Assembly: GCA_023678885.1 (NCBI GenBank)
Contig: CM043001.1
Span: forward strand, 1,994,001 to 2,058,000
Origin: Pogostemon cablin
Taxonomy: Eukaryota > Streptophyta > Magnoliopsida > Lamiales > Lamiaceae
Length of the DNA stretch: 64,000 nt
Reading direction: 5' to 3'
This document shows, piece by piece, positions 42,850 to 53,200 of this stretch. Made by a program: the position numbers and the translations under genes. A model generated the notes under the pieces. The model saw only the letters and a list, made by a program, of their open reading frames with translations. It searched no databases and was not told where the DNA came from. The stretch's first letter is position 1. Every line of letters begins with the position of its first letter.

Positions 42850-43375
42850 TTATCCTGTGCACTCTATGATACGGTACTTCCACTTTCAGATTGTATATAA
42901 TTTTGAACAAAAACATATACAATTATGAACAAAAGTGTATATAATTTATTTGTTAGTTTTTTTAATGAAAAAAAATTGAGTATAAAAAAATATATAACTA
43001 TTAAAAAATATGTATACACACTATTAAATAATAAGTTATACACTCCTATTAGACTTGTAAATCCTTTGCTCTTTTTCCTTCTCTCTTCCCGTTCTCTCCC
43101 TATACTTTATTTGACAGGGGCGGAGCACTCTATCAATAACAAGAAAAAAGTAGCAATTCCGTTTCAAATGGTTTGAGCTTGGAAGCAACCTGCTATCTAT
43201 CAATAGGCGAGAATGCTTCGCCTATCTATTCTAGATGCTAGTTTTTTTAAATAAAAATGAATGTGAAAAAAATATACAATTATTATGAAATATGTATACA
43301 AAATAGAATAACATGTACGAAATAGAATAAAAAGTTATATACATATAGTGGACCTTTGCACCCAGGTGCACCGAA
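42850..43375. mobile_element. Second copy of the GTGCAC-ended MITE-like repeat
   Basis: Related to 21185-21430. It begins GGCTAATTATCCTGTGCAC and ends TTTGCACCCAGGTGCACC, with shared ACAATTATGAACAAAA and AATAAAAAGTTATATACATA. It is longer because of internal sequence at 43060-43240 that has no recognised content. Confidence 0.45.
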
Positions 43376-43414
43376 TATCAACTCATTTATTTTACTTATT
43401 TCGTGAATCAATTA

Positions 43415-43640
43415 CTCCCTCTCACAGAAGAACCTTTTACAATTCTTACATTTGTCCATTTTAACACTTTTCATACAAAAAAAAAAAAAACTATTTATAA
43501 TCTCAAAAATTACTTGGATTTAAGTTTGTCATTCTCATCTACATCTAACACACATATACTCATTAAAATCAATAAAGTTGTAAAATATATATTTTTTTAA
43601 AACATCATACAACAATAACTCGAAGGGTTTTCAAAGGGAG
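43415..43640. mobile_element. Stowaway-like MITE
   Basis: The left CTCCCTCTCACAGAAG and right TTTTCAAAGGGAG ends are weak inverted repeats with TA at both borders. The interior is AT-rich and noncoding. Confidence 0.5.
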
Positions 43641-43766
43641 TATATTATATAATGAGTTAAAAAAGAAAACGAATGTTGAAGGGAAACTTGAAAGAAGATA
43701 CAACAGCATTAAAAGCTAAAATAGACTTAGAAGGGCTTTATATACCTCAAAATTAGGATCATGATT

Positions 43767-44160
43767 CATGTACTCATTTAGCTTGTTATACACAAATTGT
43801 TTATGTAAATTAGCCAAAAAAAAAAAAAAAACAAAACAAAAAGCTGTGATAGCAATGAGTTAGTTAAGGGAGTGGGTTAGATGGAAATTAAATACATGTA
43901 CTCAATTAGCTCTGTTTTACACAAATTGTTTATGTAAATTAGCAAAAAAAAAAAAAAAAAAAGATGTAATAGTAATGACTTAAGGGAGTGGTTAGATGAA
44001 AATTAAATACTTGCGATTATTGACATGAAAAGGATTGGTTGGTTTCAACTGCATTGTCTCCTGCTACATTTATTACTCTCACAAAAAAAAGGTCATTCCC
44101 TGTTGCTCATATATAGTATTATTTACACTCACCAAAAAAAAAAAAGAAGGTCATTCCCTG
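43767..44160. repeat. Two tandem duplications separated by poly(A) runs
   Basis: A unit of about 125 bases beginning CATGTACTCA and containing ACACAAATTGTTTATGTAAA is repeated at 43767-43894 and 43895-44013. Another unit with GGTCATTCCCTGTTGCTCAT is repeated at about 44090 and 44150. Each copy contains or abuts a long A-run. Confidence 0.85.
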
Positions 44161-44414
44161 TTGCTCATATATACTATTGAGAAATTGTTTTATAAATAAT
44201 CTAGTAAGCTCATACTACTCACCACTCTCAAAGGAAATTTCAAGCTCATTCCTGAAGAACAACAGTGTAGATAGTAGGCATATCTTTACTCTCAACCACC
44301 ATCAACTGGGATGTCCCAGTTCTGTGAGTCATCCACCAAAGCTTGAATCCGAACAAGCACATCAACCGGACATCCCTTTTTACAGAAAAATATAGTTTCT
44401 CACTAAAACTTAAC

Positions 44415-44711
44415 CTAGATAGCAAACACCATTAGGTCAATACGACTGAATTGAGGGAATCGTTGCCCATCATACGCAAGACAAAGACAAGGACCATAAG
44501 ACACAAACACAGGCACAGGCTTAGGCTTAGGAGGCTCAGGCTCAAGCGTTCGACAATTAAAATCAATGGAAAGAATTTCATTGGCCTTCGAGTCTGATTG
44601 GAACGACAAAATATCCAATTCGATGAATTTCTTGACCCTCGTCTTTGTTTGCCATGAAACAATGCCTTTCCTCTCTCGTCCCAATTTCGCCTTTCTTGAA
44701 GATATTTCCAT
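44415..44711 (-). CDS. Hypothetical protein, 98 residues
   Basis: A frame starting MEISSRKAKLGRERKG runs to DLMVFAI and a stop, with a middle part FIELDILSFQSDSKANEILS and a proline-rich EPEPPKPKPVPVF stretch. Its composition is protein-like, but I do not recognise a family. It may be the remains of a larger gene, since an open stretch follows downstream on the same strand (44170-44380, including CPVDVLVRIQALVDDSQNWD). The overlapping frame at 44432-44719 is a shadow. Confidence 0.3.
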   Translation of the reverse strand: MEISSRKAKLGRERKGIVSWQTKTRVKKFIELDILSFQSDSKANEILSIDFNCRTLEPEPPKPKPVPVFVSYGPCLCLAYDGQRFPQFSRIDLMVFAI

Positions 44712-45162
44712 GATTTCATCTCGACAAGGGTAATGCTAACATTGTAAGTTTTAATGAACAGAATAATGGAGACACCCTAGTTATGGGAATGAGATGAATA
44801 CACTTCAGAACTTAAAAGAGAATTAACATATCTATTTATTTCCCACCCATTTGTGGAATGTCTTTTTTGACATATATGGCATAAAAGGACCCAATTTTAA
44901 ATGGTTCTGACTTTGTTGGAATAAACTACACATAAACATGTTTCTTTAATTTAAATAAGAAAGCAGTACATGAAGCACATTAAAAAAATTGGGTTTCTGA
45001 GCTTTATTGGATGAAGTACCTCTTATTCAATTTATCTACTAAATATATCAGTAAACATTCATTTTTTAAGATGGATTAGCTGTCAAATTTAATGAAAACT
45101 GTCAGAAATTTGTATTGAAAAAATGGTCAGTATGGATTAAACTCTTAGGATATGTATGTATT

Positions 45163-45500
45163 TTAGCTTAACAAAGGCATCAATAGAAGTGACATTTTAT
45201 GTCCAAGATCATCAACACATTCAAACAACAAGAAACCTCGTAAAGTCAGAACCACAAGAATCACATCCAAACTCAACATGACTTTCCCTGTCAACCCTCC
45301 ATCCATCCACAATCTCTGTAAACATAATCTCCACCACCTTCCCACACCACACACAACTTCCCATCCAAATTCACCATCGTCCAACTACACAATAACTTGG
45401 GCAACCCCTTCAACACCCCTCTCAATCCCTTCCACACATCATATCCTCGAATCTTCCCCAAGTAATTTTAGCCTAACAAATTATATCCACTAAGTGAGGA
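45163..45500 (-). pseudogene. Possible kelch/F-box-like relic
   Basis: On the minus strand a frame gives YDVWKGLRGVLKGLPKLL and then VNLDGKLCVVWEGGG before a stop. A hydrophobic strand followed by LDGKLCVVWEGG is the pattern of kelch beta-propeller blades in plant F-box/kelch proteins. Frames on both strands are short and broken. It lies just upstream, in transcription sense downstream, of the truncated kelch copy. Confidence 0.35.
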
Positions 45501-45540
45501 AATAATAAATGACCTGCAGAATTTATGACACTTGTTGATG

Positions 45541-46291
45541 CCATTGTTAATAAATTTGTACCAAAAGTATATGAGCATGAAATTCATACGGGCCAATTCA
45601 GGCAATTATCAAGAAAAATACCAATGAATGCTAATAAAAAAAGTACACAAATGAATGCTAATAATATGATGAACCTGAACTGTCATAGTCATAAATAAAT
45701 ACCAGCAAAGCAAGTAGTCATAATTACAAACTAGCTCAAATCATGAAATACCAAAATATCCTGCAAGTATTTAAGTTACAAATACTTAAATACCAAAATG
45801 AGGCACATCCAGTTCAAAATAGTAGCTCATATCCTGCAAAAGATAGTCGGTCAATAAAAATTAAAATCTTAGCAAAGGTAGTCAGTCAATGAGCGCTATA
45901 TTGGCCGCTTTCGCTTCTGCTTCTGGGGTGCTGGAACCCTTGGTACCCGACACAAGGACAAAGAACCCAGACGCAGAGGCGTGCAAGCATTTATGACAAA
46001 CTTGAAGGAATTTATGAGCTCCACACCTATAGGTAATTTCAATTTTCCCTGGCGAGGCAGGTTTGATTCCAGCTCCCTCTCAACAATCTCAATCTTGAGA
46101 CCTCCAGAACTCGAGGAATCCCCCTCGAGGTATGATTGTTTAATTTCATTCCTCTCAGAGAATGAGACAGAGAATGTTCTAACACTCATTTCTTATCCTT
46201 CTTGCTTGTACCAGGTACAAACAGCATCCTCCACCTCCACCTCCACATGACACAAAGCACGATCGATCGTCACTTTCGTACAGGTAACTTT
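45541..46291 (-). pseudogene. Kelch-like gene copy B, cut by a retrotransposon
   Basis: This segment matches 1-975 around the first kelch-like gene, including the downstream flank (TGAGCATGAAATTC, GGGCCAATTCAGGCAATTAT). On the minus strand SYLYESDDRSCFVS then CCLYLVQ correspond to DYIYEKEMRSCLVCES and CCFYIVQ of the intact copy. A frame change follows, then the 98-residue frame 45896-46189 matches its C-terminus (LINSFKFVINAC versus LINSSEFVVNSC). The homology runs straight into the LTR boundary at 46292. The N-terminal half is not found on the other side of the retroelement. The basic tail here (PQKQKRKRPI) lacks the 12-residue repeat. Confidence 0.82.
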
Positions 46292-48077
46292 TGTTTGTCT
46301 ATTTTTAGCACTCACGAGCAAGAATACTCGATCGTTGTAGTAGTATATCCCAAGAAAAATTATCAATCCAATAAGGAGTTATTTTCGGACTAGCAAATAC
46401 GTGAGCTCATGTTCATGTCGTTTTTGTAAAGATGATCGGGGGTTTTGAGATGATAAACAACTAAAACAAGTAACAAGTAAATAAGATAGCAAATAAGATA
46501 AATGACAAGTAAAGATAATGGGTGCTAAAGTTCAAGTATGGAAAATCATGGGATTAGAAACATCCAAGCACCTCGATTCATATTATCATGCAAACGGAAT
46601 TCAACTCAAGTGATGTAGACTAAGGGTGATCACGATTGTATCCTAAGCTCCCTTTCGGGTTACAAAGGTGTTGATCCATTTTAGACTCCCAAAAGCACTC
46701 AAGATCAAAGCCCAACATTAACCCCTTCCATCTAGGTACTAGTTAGATTAAACTCTCCCTTTTTGTGTACTAAGGCCAACGAATGGATTGGTTCCCCTCA
46801 TTGAATTCAAATATCCTTTCGGTCAAACCCAAACTCAATGTCTATTCATGCCTTCCTAATACTATAGAGGGTCGTTTCCGTCTCACTCCAAGCAATACAT
46901 ACATGAACATCATGATAGCATTTAATTACCACAAATAATCCATTGATCAACAATCCATTAAACCAATAAACATTCATGAATAACAAACCATGCCATCATA
47001 ACATCAAGACAATTAAACTCCATGAATAGAAATCAACATCAATTAAATCAAAAACCAATTTAATCCACATGATAATATCAATCTAATATGCTCTTCATAT
47101 TCCTAATCCCACTAGAGGGATTAGCCTAACATGATAAAAGTAATAAAACAAATAAATGATTCATTACAAATACCCATAGTCTTAGATCTAAAGAAATACA
47201 AAATGAATGGATTCTTCCCTATCAATTTCTTGAAGAGAATCTTCTATTCTTCTTGATCTCCACCTCTAGCTCTTGATTTGAAGTCTTTAGCACCAAAAAT
47301 GGAAGAATTGATGGGTGGATGAAGATGGATGAAGATGGATGAAGATGATGGTGGGAAATGGAAGAAATGGTGTGTGAGGTGTGTGTAGATGATAGGATTT
47401 CGGATTCTCCTCCAATTGTTGAATAAAGGGGTATTTATACCCCTTTGGAGGCTTCTAGAAGGATCTGGAAATTTCTGCAGGAAAATACCCAACACGAGTC
47501 GTGCTCTGTAACACGGCCACGGGGTGGCCGTGTTGTGTCTTCTGATGCTGCCGCACGGCCTCGCCTTACAGGGCCGTGTTACGCAACACGGCTCGTGTGC
47601 TGCAACACGAGTCGTGTGTTGTAACACGGGCACAGGTGTGGTCGTGTTGGCTCTTCTGATGTCGCCACACGGCCACCTTCTTACAGGGCCGTGTTGGCGA
47701 CACGGCTCGTGCTCCCGACTCGACTCGTGCAACTGGACACGCCCTGAAGTTGCCCGTGTTGAGTGACTAGATGTCGCCACACGGCCAACTCTTACAGGGC
47801 CGTGTTGGCTACACGGCTCGTGTGCTGGCTCCTGCATTTCTTCACTATTTTGGCTCGTTCTCCCTCGTTTCAACTCCGAATTGAGATCCGCTTTTTCCTA
47901 CATCTTCCTTATCATGTTTAGCATCCAATAAAAAGTGAAAATCTTACGTTTAAGCTCATTCACACACATTTCACTAAAAATACAAAACACAACCAAATAA
48001 CATATAAAATACGGATAAAATAATACGAAAATACATATAAAAAGACACTAAAATCTAGGTGAAAATAGCTCTAATCA
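46292..48077 (-). repeat. 3' LTR (1786 bp)
   Basis: Bounded by TGTTTGTC on the left and CTAATCA on the right (plus strand), giving TG...CA on the element's strand. The right edge is set by the adjacent polypurine tract and by the diverged solo LTR at 34286-35859, which has the same start (TGATTAGAGC). The U3 part (47490-47830) is an array of palindromes such as AACACGGCCAC/GTGGCCGTGTT. A TATAAATA box lies at 47431-47440. The 209-residue open frame at 47244-47873 arises from this GC-rich array and is probably not a gene. Confidence 0.92.
47431..47440 (-). promoter_or_regulatory. LTR TATA box (3' LTR)
   Basis: GGGGTATAAATACCCC on the minus strand, itself palindromic, follows directly after the GC-rich palindrome array. 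It is the likely RNA polymerase II promoter core of the element. The same box is at 57222-57231 in the 5' LTR, where it would drive the genomic transcript, and at 34675-34682 in the solo LTR. Confidence 0.75.
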
Positions 48078-48090
48078 ACCCCCCAAACTT
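48078..48090 (-). other. Polypurine tract
   Basis: AAGTTTGGGGGG on the minus strand, one base from the 3' LTR start. It would prime plus-strand synthesis. An identical tract lies at 57869-57881 next to the middle LTR, as expected if that LTR is also the 3' LTR of a neighbouring partial copy. Confidence 0.85.
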
Positions 48091-50205
48091 AAGGTGTTGC
48101 TCGTCCCCGAGCAACGAAAATGACAAATCAAAAGGAGAAATTTTCACCTAGAAAAGACTAAACGAATATAAGCAATAACACATCGTTAGCAATAATAACA
48201 ACAAACTATGCTAAGTCATCCTACAACATTAAAATCATGACATGAGAAATTAACAAGTTCAATCAAAAGAGAATAAAGTGTAATATAGTTCCTTTTAAGT
48301 CCAAGCCTCTCAATGGATATTAATGTCTCTCAACACTCTTTTGAAATAGGGTAAATCACACCCATTAATCGATTGGCTCGACTCACTATAAGCTTGCTCG
48401 CGGACTATATTCACAAACCACCAAAGTTTCAATCAATGATCAAAAAGGTCTTTAATTAGGATGTAATGATAGGCTCTTTGGTATGGTAGGGAAGATATGG
48501 ATAAGAGTGACTCTACAAGTGTAAGTAATCAAAGAGATGGCCAATTTCCTCAACTTCTCCACTTTTCTTTCTTCCTTTCTTATCTTTACAATCTCAAGCA
48601 CTATTTATTAACTTTCCTTTGGTCGAGCTTCTTTTGATGCATGCTTCCTTTCTTTGAATTTTGTTTACTTGAGCATTTTGATGTTGATTTGCTCCTTTTC
48701 TAACGTTGAGGTTGCATGTCCATTTCTTACTTTTGCTCTTCTCATCCTTTTTCTTGCTTGTTTACCATTCCTTTTTCTTCTTTTGCTAATCAATCAATCC
48801 TTTCTATCTACCATCTCCTCAATCACCCACACAAAGGTATATATAAGCTTGAATGGGTAATTAAGGCTTGTAATGTGCTAAATTCACAAGAAATAGGCTT
48901 ATAGGCTCAAAATGGTTAACTAAGGATGATGTTCATGGTAGGGAACATATATGGCAATGACTATAATAACAAGGATGGCCTTAGATCATTTCACCAATCT
49001 CCACTAATCGGGCTCATTCCTATAGTCCTTGAGCAAGTTCTAACTTATCAAACACAACCGATCCACTCATGAAGAAAAATACCATGTATGCACGGTTGAG
49101 GCTCAAACGCTCACAAGCTTGTGCTCGGACCTTAAGAAACTTATTACACCACATCCATCTCAAAATTGAACAAGTTAAGTAAAATATGTCACAATTCGAA
49201 AGTGTAGAGATTCTTAATCATAACTTGTCATCACTTACTACCACAACATATCACCACTCACGTTCAAAAATGACTCACGACATCCCTAAACAAACCACCA
49301 AACCTCCCAAGACAAGAATGAAAATACACAAAACATACAAATAAGGACTCAACAAACAAGACACAACAAAAATACAAAACATGCAAAAACACAAAATACC
49401 ATCATCCATAAGAAACTTAAGCACACATTCATCCCAACCTTTATTGAAAAGGAAATCCTAATTTACGAAAGTAAACCTCCCATAAACATAACAAATGAAG
49501 TAGCATGCTAGTCACAACAATCCAAATCAAACTCAATTCATTTCAAGTAGTAAAATGATAAGGTGTAGAGTACTCCCTCAATAGGCATTTGGTAAGGAAA
49601 GCGTTAGCTCCAAGCTCCATCATGCTTCCAATACCTCTCATTCATGCTCAAACACTCAACAAACACCATTATTTCAACAATTTCATTATAAATATGGACT
49701 ATCATGCACTTCAACACCACCAATAATGCCAAAATCAACCCAAACTCATGAGAAAATTCTTTTTAAAATTTGTCCAATTTTACAAGAATCATACTCAAGT
49801 GGTGAGTCACACCACACACTCTCCCCCCAAACTTAAATCGAAACAAGAGTTGAGACTTAAGTTTGCAAAAAGTGGTGAGACTTACCCTTGTAGTTTCCAT
49901 TGATGATCTTCTTGTAGAGAAGTAACCGCATCCACACAACTCAAGCTATGTCCACCACGCACTAGCACCCACCAAACTTAACTCGAGACAAGAGTCACGA
50001 ATTAAGTTTGCAACAAGTTGTGGAACATGTCAACTTGAATCCATGAAGCATTTCTCTTTTCTTCAATGTGCATTTTTCTCCATGAGCACAATCAACCTAA
50101 AAGGCCAAAATAAACAAGCAACAAAAATAAAGCAATAAAGATAGTGATGGGGTGCCTCCCATCGAGCGCTAAGTTTAACGTCTTCAAGCTAGACGAATGT
50201 TTAGC
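48091..50205 (-). other. Noncoding region between pol and the 3' LTR
   Basis: About 2.1 kb without a credible frame. It contains PPT-like runs (CTCCCCCCAAACTTAA at about 49822, CACCAAACTTAACTCG at 49972) and poly-T/poly-C tracts. Some Athila elements carry an env-like gene here; none is visible. The 48078-49760 part is repeated at 57869-59551. Confidence 0.75.
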
Positions 50206-53200
50206 TCATCTTTCACATAAAGTATCCACAAAGAGGGTATCCCTTTGTGATGGATCCACATAGTGCTTCACACGATGACCATTGACCAAGAACTCTCCCC
50301 CGTTCTCATCTATAACCTTTAGAGCTCCCCCATCAAGTACTTCCTTTACCACATAAGGTCCTCTCCATTTGGACTTCAACTTGCCCGGGAAAAGTCTTAG
50401 TCGAGAATTGAATACCAACACCTTCTCACCCTTTTCAAAGCTCTTCTTCCTCAAACGAGCATCATGCCACCTCTTGGTTTTCTCCTTAAAAATTCTTGAA
50501 TTTTCATAAGCATTTTCTCTAAATTCCTCAAGCTCATTCAATTGTAAGAATCTTACCTTCTTCGAAGCTTTCATGTCAAAATTCAACTTCTTAATGGCCC
50601 AATAAGCTTTATGCTCTAACTCCACCGGAAGATGGCAAGACTTACCATAGACAATTTGAAAAGGAGACATACCAAGAGTGGTCTTGAATGCGGTTCGAAA
50701 GGCCCACAAAGCATCATCAAGTTTATTTGACCAATCCTTTCTACTCACACTCACTGTTTTCTCCAAGACTTGTTTGATTTGTCGATTAGAAATTTCAGCT
50801 TGACCATTCGTTTGAGGGTGATACGGAGTAGACACTCGATGCTTTACTCCATAAGTCTTGAGAATGTTCTCCATGAGCTTATTTATGAAGTGACTACCCC
50901 CATCACTTACCAACACTCTAGGTACTCCAAATCTTGTGAAGATATGCTTCTTTAGAAACCCCATGACCACTCTAGCATCACTTGTTCTTGAAGGTATGGC
51001 CTCAACCCATTTCGATACATAGTCGACCGCCAATAAGATGTATAGGAATCCATTAGATTGAGGAAATGGTCCCATGAAATCGATGCCCCACACATCAAAT
51101 ATCTCCACTTCTTGAAAGCTCTTAAGGGGCATCTCATCCCACTTGGAAATTCCTCCCATCCTTTGACATCGATCACAACCCTCTACAAATTTCTTACAAC
51201 TCTTGAACAAAAATGGCCAATACAACCCCGATTGTAAGACTTTTGCAGCGGTCTTTTGAGCTCCAAAATGGCCTCCACTAGGTGAAGAGTGGCAAAACTC
51301 CAACACACTATTCCATTCTTCCTCGGGCACACATCTTCGCACAAGAGAATCATTGCACATCTTGTACAAGAATGGATCATCCCACAAGTAACTTTTAACA
51401 TCATGAAAGAACTTCTTGGATTGATACTTATTAAGCTCATAAGGCCTCCTTCCACTAGCCAAGTAATTCACATAGTCCGCATACCACGGACTTCCTTCTT
51501 CCTCCACTAAAGCCTCAATTTGATAGCAATCACACTCCAAGATTTCTTCATCGGGAAAAACCTCTTTGATTAACTCATAAGTACCTTCACAATGCTCCCT
51601 CGACTCTAACCTTGAAAGATGGTCGGCTATCACATTCTCCGTGCCCTTCTTATCTCTCACTTCAATATCAAATTCTTGAAGAAGTAGTACCCACCTTATC
51701 ACCCTTGGCTTTGCATCCTTCTTTGCCATGAGATACTTGATAGCGGCATGGTCGGTGTATACAATAGTTTTCGTTCCTACCAAATAAGGACGAAACTTAT
51801 CAAATGCGTATACTACCGCCAAGAACTCTTTTTCGGTAGTAGTGTAGTTCCTTTGAGCCGCATCAAATGTCTTGCTTGCATAGTAAATGGCTCGGAATTT
51901 TTTCTCTCTTAATTGCCCCAAAACCACTCCAAGAGCTACGTCACTTGCATCACACATCAATATAAATGGTTCCTTCCAATCGGGGGTGATCAAGATGGGT
52001 GATGAAATTAAAGCTTCCTTTAGCACCTGAAAAGCATTTAAACAATTATCATCAAACTTAAATGGCACATCTTTTTCAAGGAGATGAGATAGAGGTTTAG
52101 AAAATGAAGAAAAATCCTTGATGAATCTACGATAGAACCCGGCATGACCAAGGAACGATCGTACTCCCTTCTCATTTGTTGGCGGTGGAAGCTTCTCTAT
52201 AGCAACAACTTTGGCTCGGTCAACTTGCAATCCCTTTGAAGAGATGTGATGTCCAAGTACAATGCCATCATTTACCATGAAATGGCACTTCTCCCAATTC
52301 AACACTAAATTAGTGTCTTGACATCGCTTCAAAACAATAGCAAGGTTAGACAAACAATTATCAAAAGAAGAACCAAACACCGAAAAGTCATCCATGAAAA
52401 CTTCCATTATATTCTCAATTAATCCTTCAAAGATTGCCATCATACACCTTTGAAAGGTGGCCGGTGCATTGCAAAGTCCAAATGGCAATCTTCGAAAAGC
52501 AAATATTCCATAAGGACAAGTGAAAGCGGTCTTTTCTTGGTCTTCGGGTGCTATGAGAATTTGGTTATACCCGGAATACCCATCAAGAAAGCAATAAAAC
52601 TCATACCCGGCCAACCTATCCAACATTTGATCTAAGAAAGGTAAGGGGAAGTGATCTTTACGTGTGTTTTCATTAAGCTTTCTATAATCAACACACACAC
52701 GCCATCCCGTCACCGTCCTAGTGGCTATGGTCTCATCTTTATCGGTCTTCACTATAGTCATACCCCCTTTTTTAGATACTACATGCAACGGGCTCACATA
52801 GGGGCTATCACTAATAGGAAAAATCATATCGGAGTCTAACCACTTAAGAACCTCTTTTTTTACCACTTCTTGCATGATAGGATTAAGTCTTCTTTGGTTT
52901 TGAACACAAGCTTTCCCTTCATCCTCAAGTCTTATCTTGTGCATGCAAATTGTTGGACTAATTCCCTTCAAATCATCAATACACCAACCAATAGCCGACT
53001 TATGCTCTTTAAGGACATTAAGCAATTTATCAAGTTGACTAGAAGTTAGAGATGATGATACAATTACCGGATAAGTCTCATTTTCACCAAGGTAGGCATA
53101 AGTAAGATGATCGGGTAGAGGCTTCAACTCCACCTTCTTTTCCTTTTTCTCTTCTTGCTCGAGTGAATCTCTAAGTGTTAAGAATTTTTCATTTCCTCTT

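Noticed and set aside
47244..47873. 209-residue minus-strand ORF in the LTR (also 57035-57664)
   Set aside because: It lies across the GC-rich palindrome array in U3, is low-complexity, and equivalent frames in the solo LTR differ in reading frame and length. It is better explained by lack of stop codons in GC-rich repeats.
48654..48904. Small plus-strand ORFs (also at 58445-58695)
   Set aside because: Hydrophobic Phe/Ser/Leu-rich frames from pyrimidine tracts in the retroelement's untranslated region. They repeat only because the region is duplicated.
46292..49760. A single 3.47-kb LTR matching 56083-59551
   Set aside because: The polypurine tract at 48079-48090, the TG...CA ends and the solo LTR at 34286-35859 all place the LTR edge at 48077. 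The rest of the match is duplicated internal sequence.
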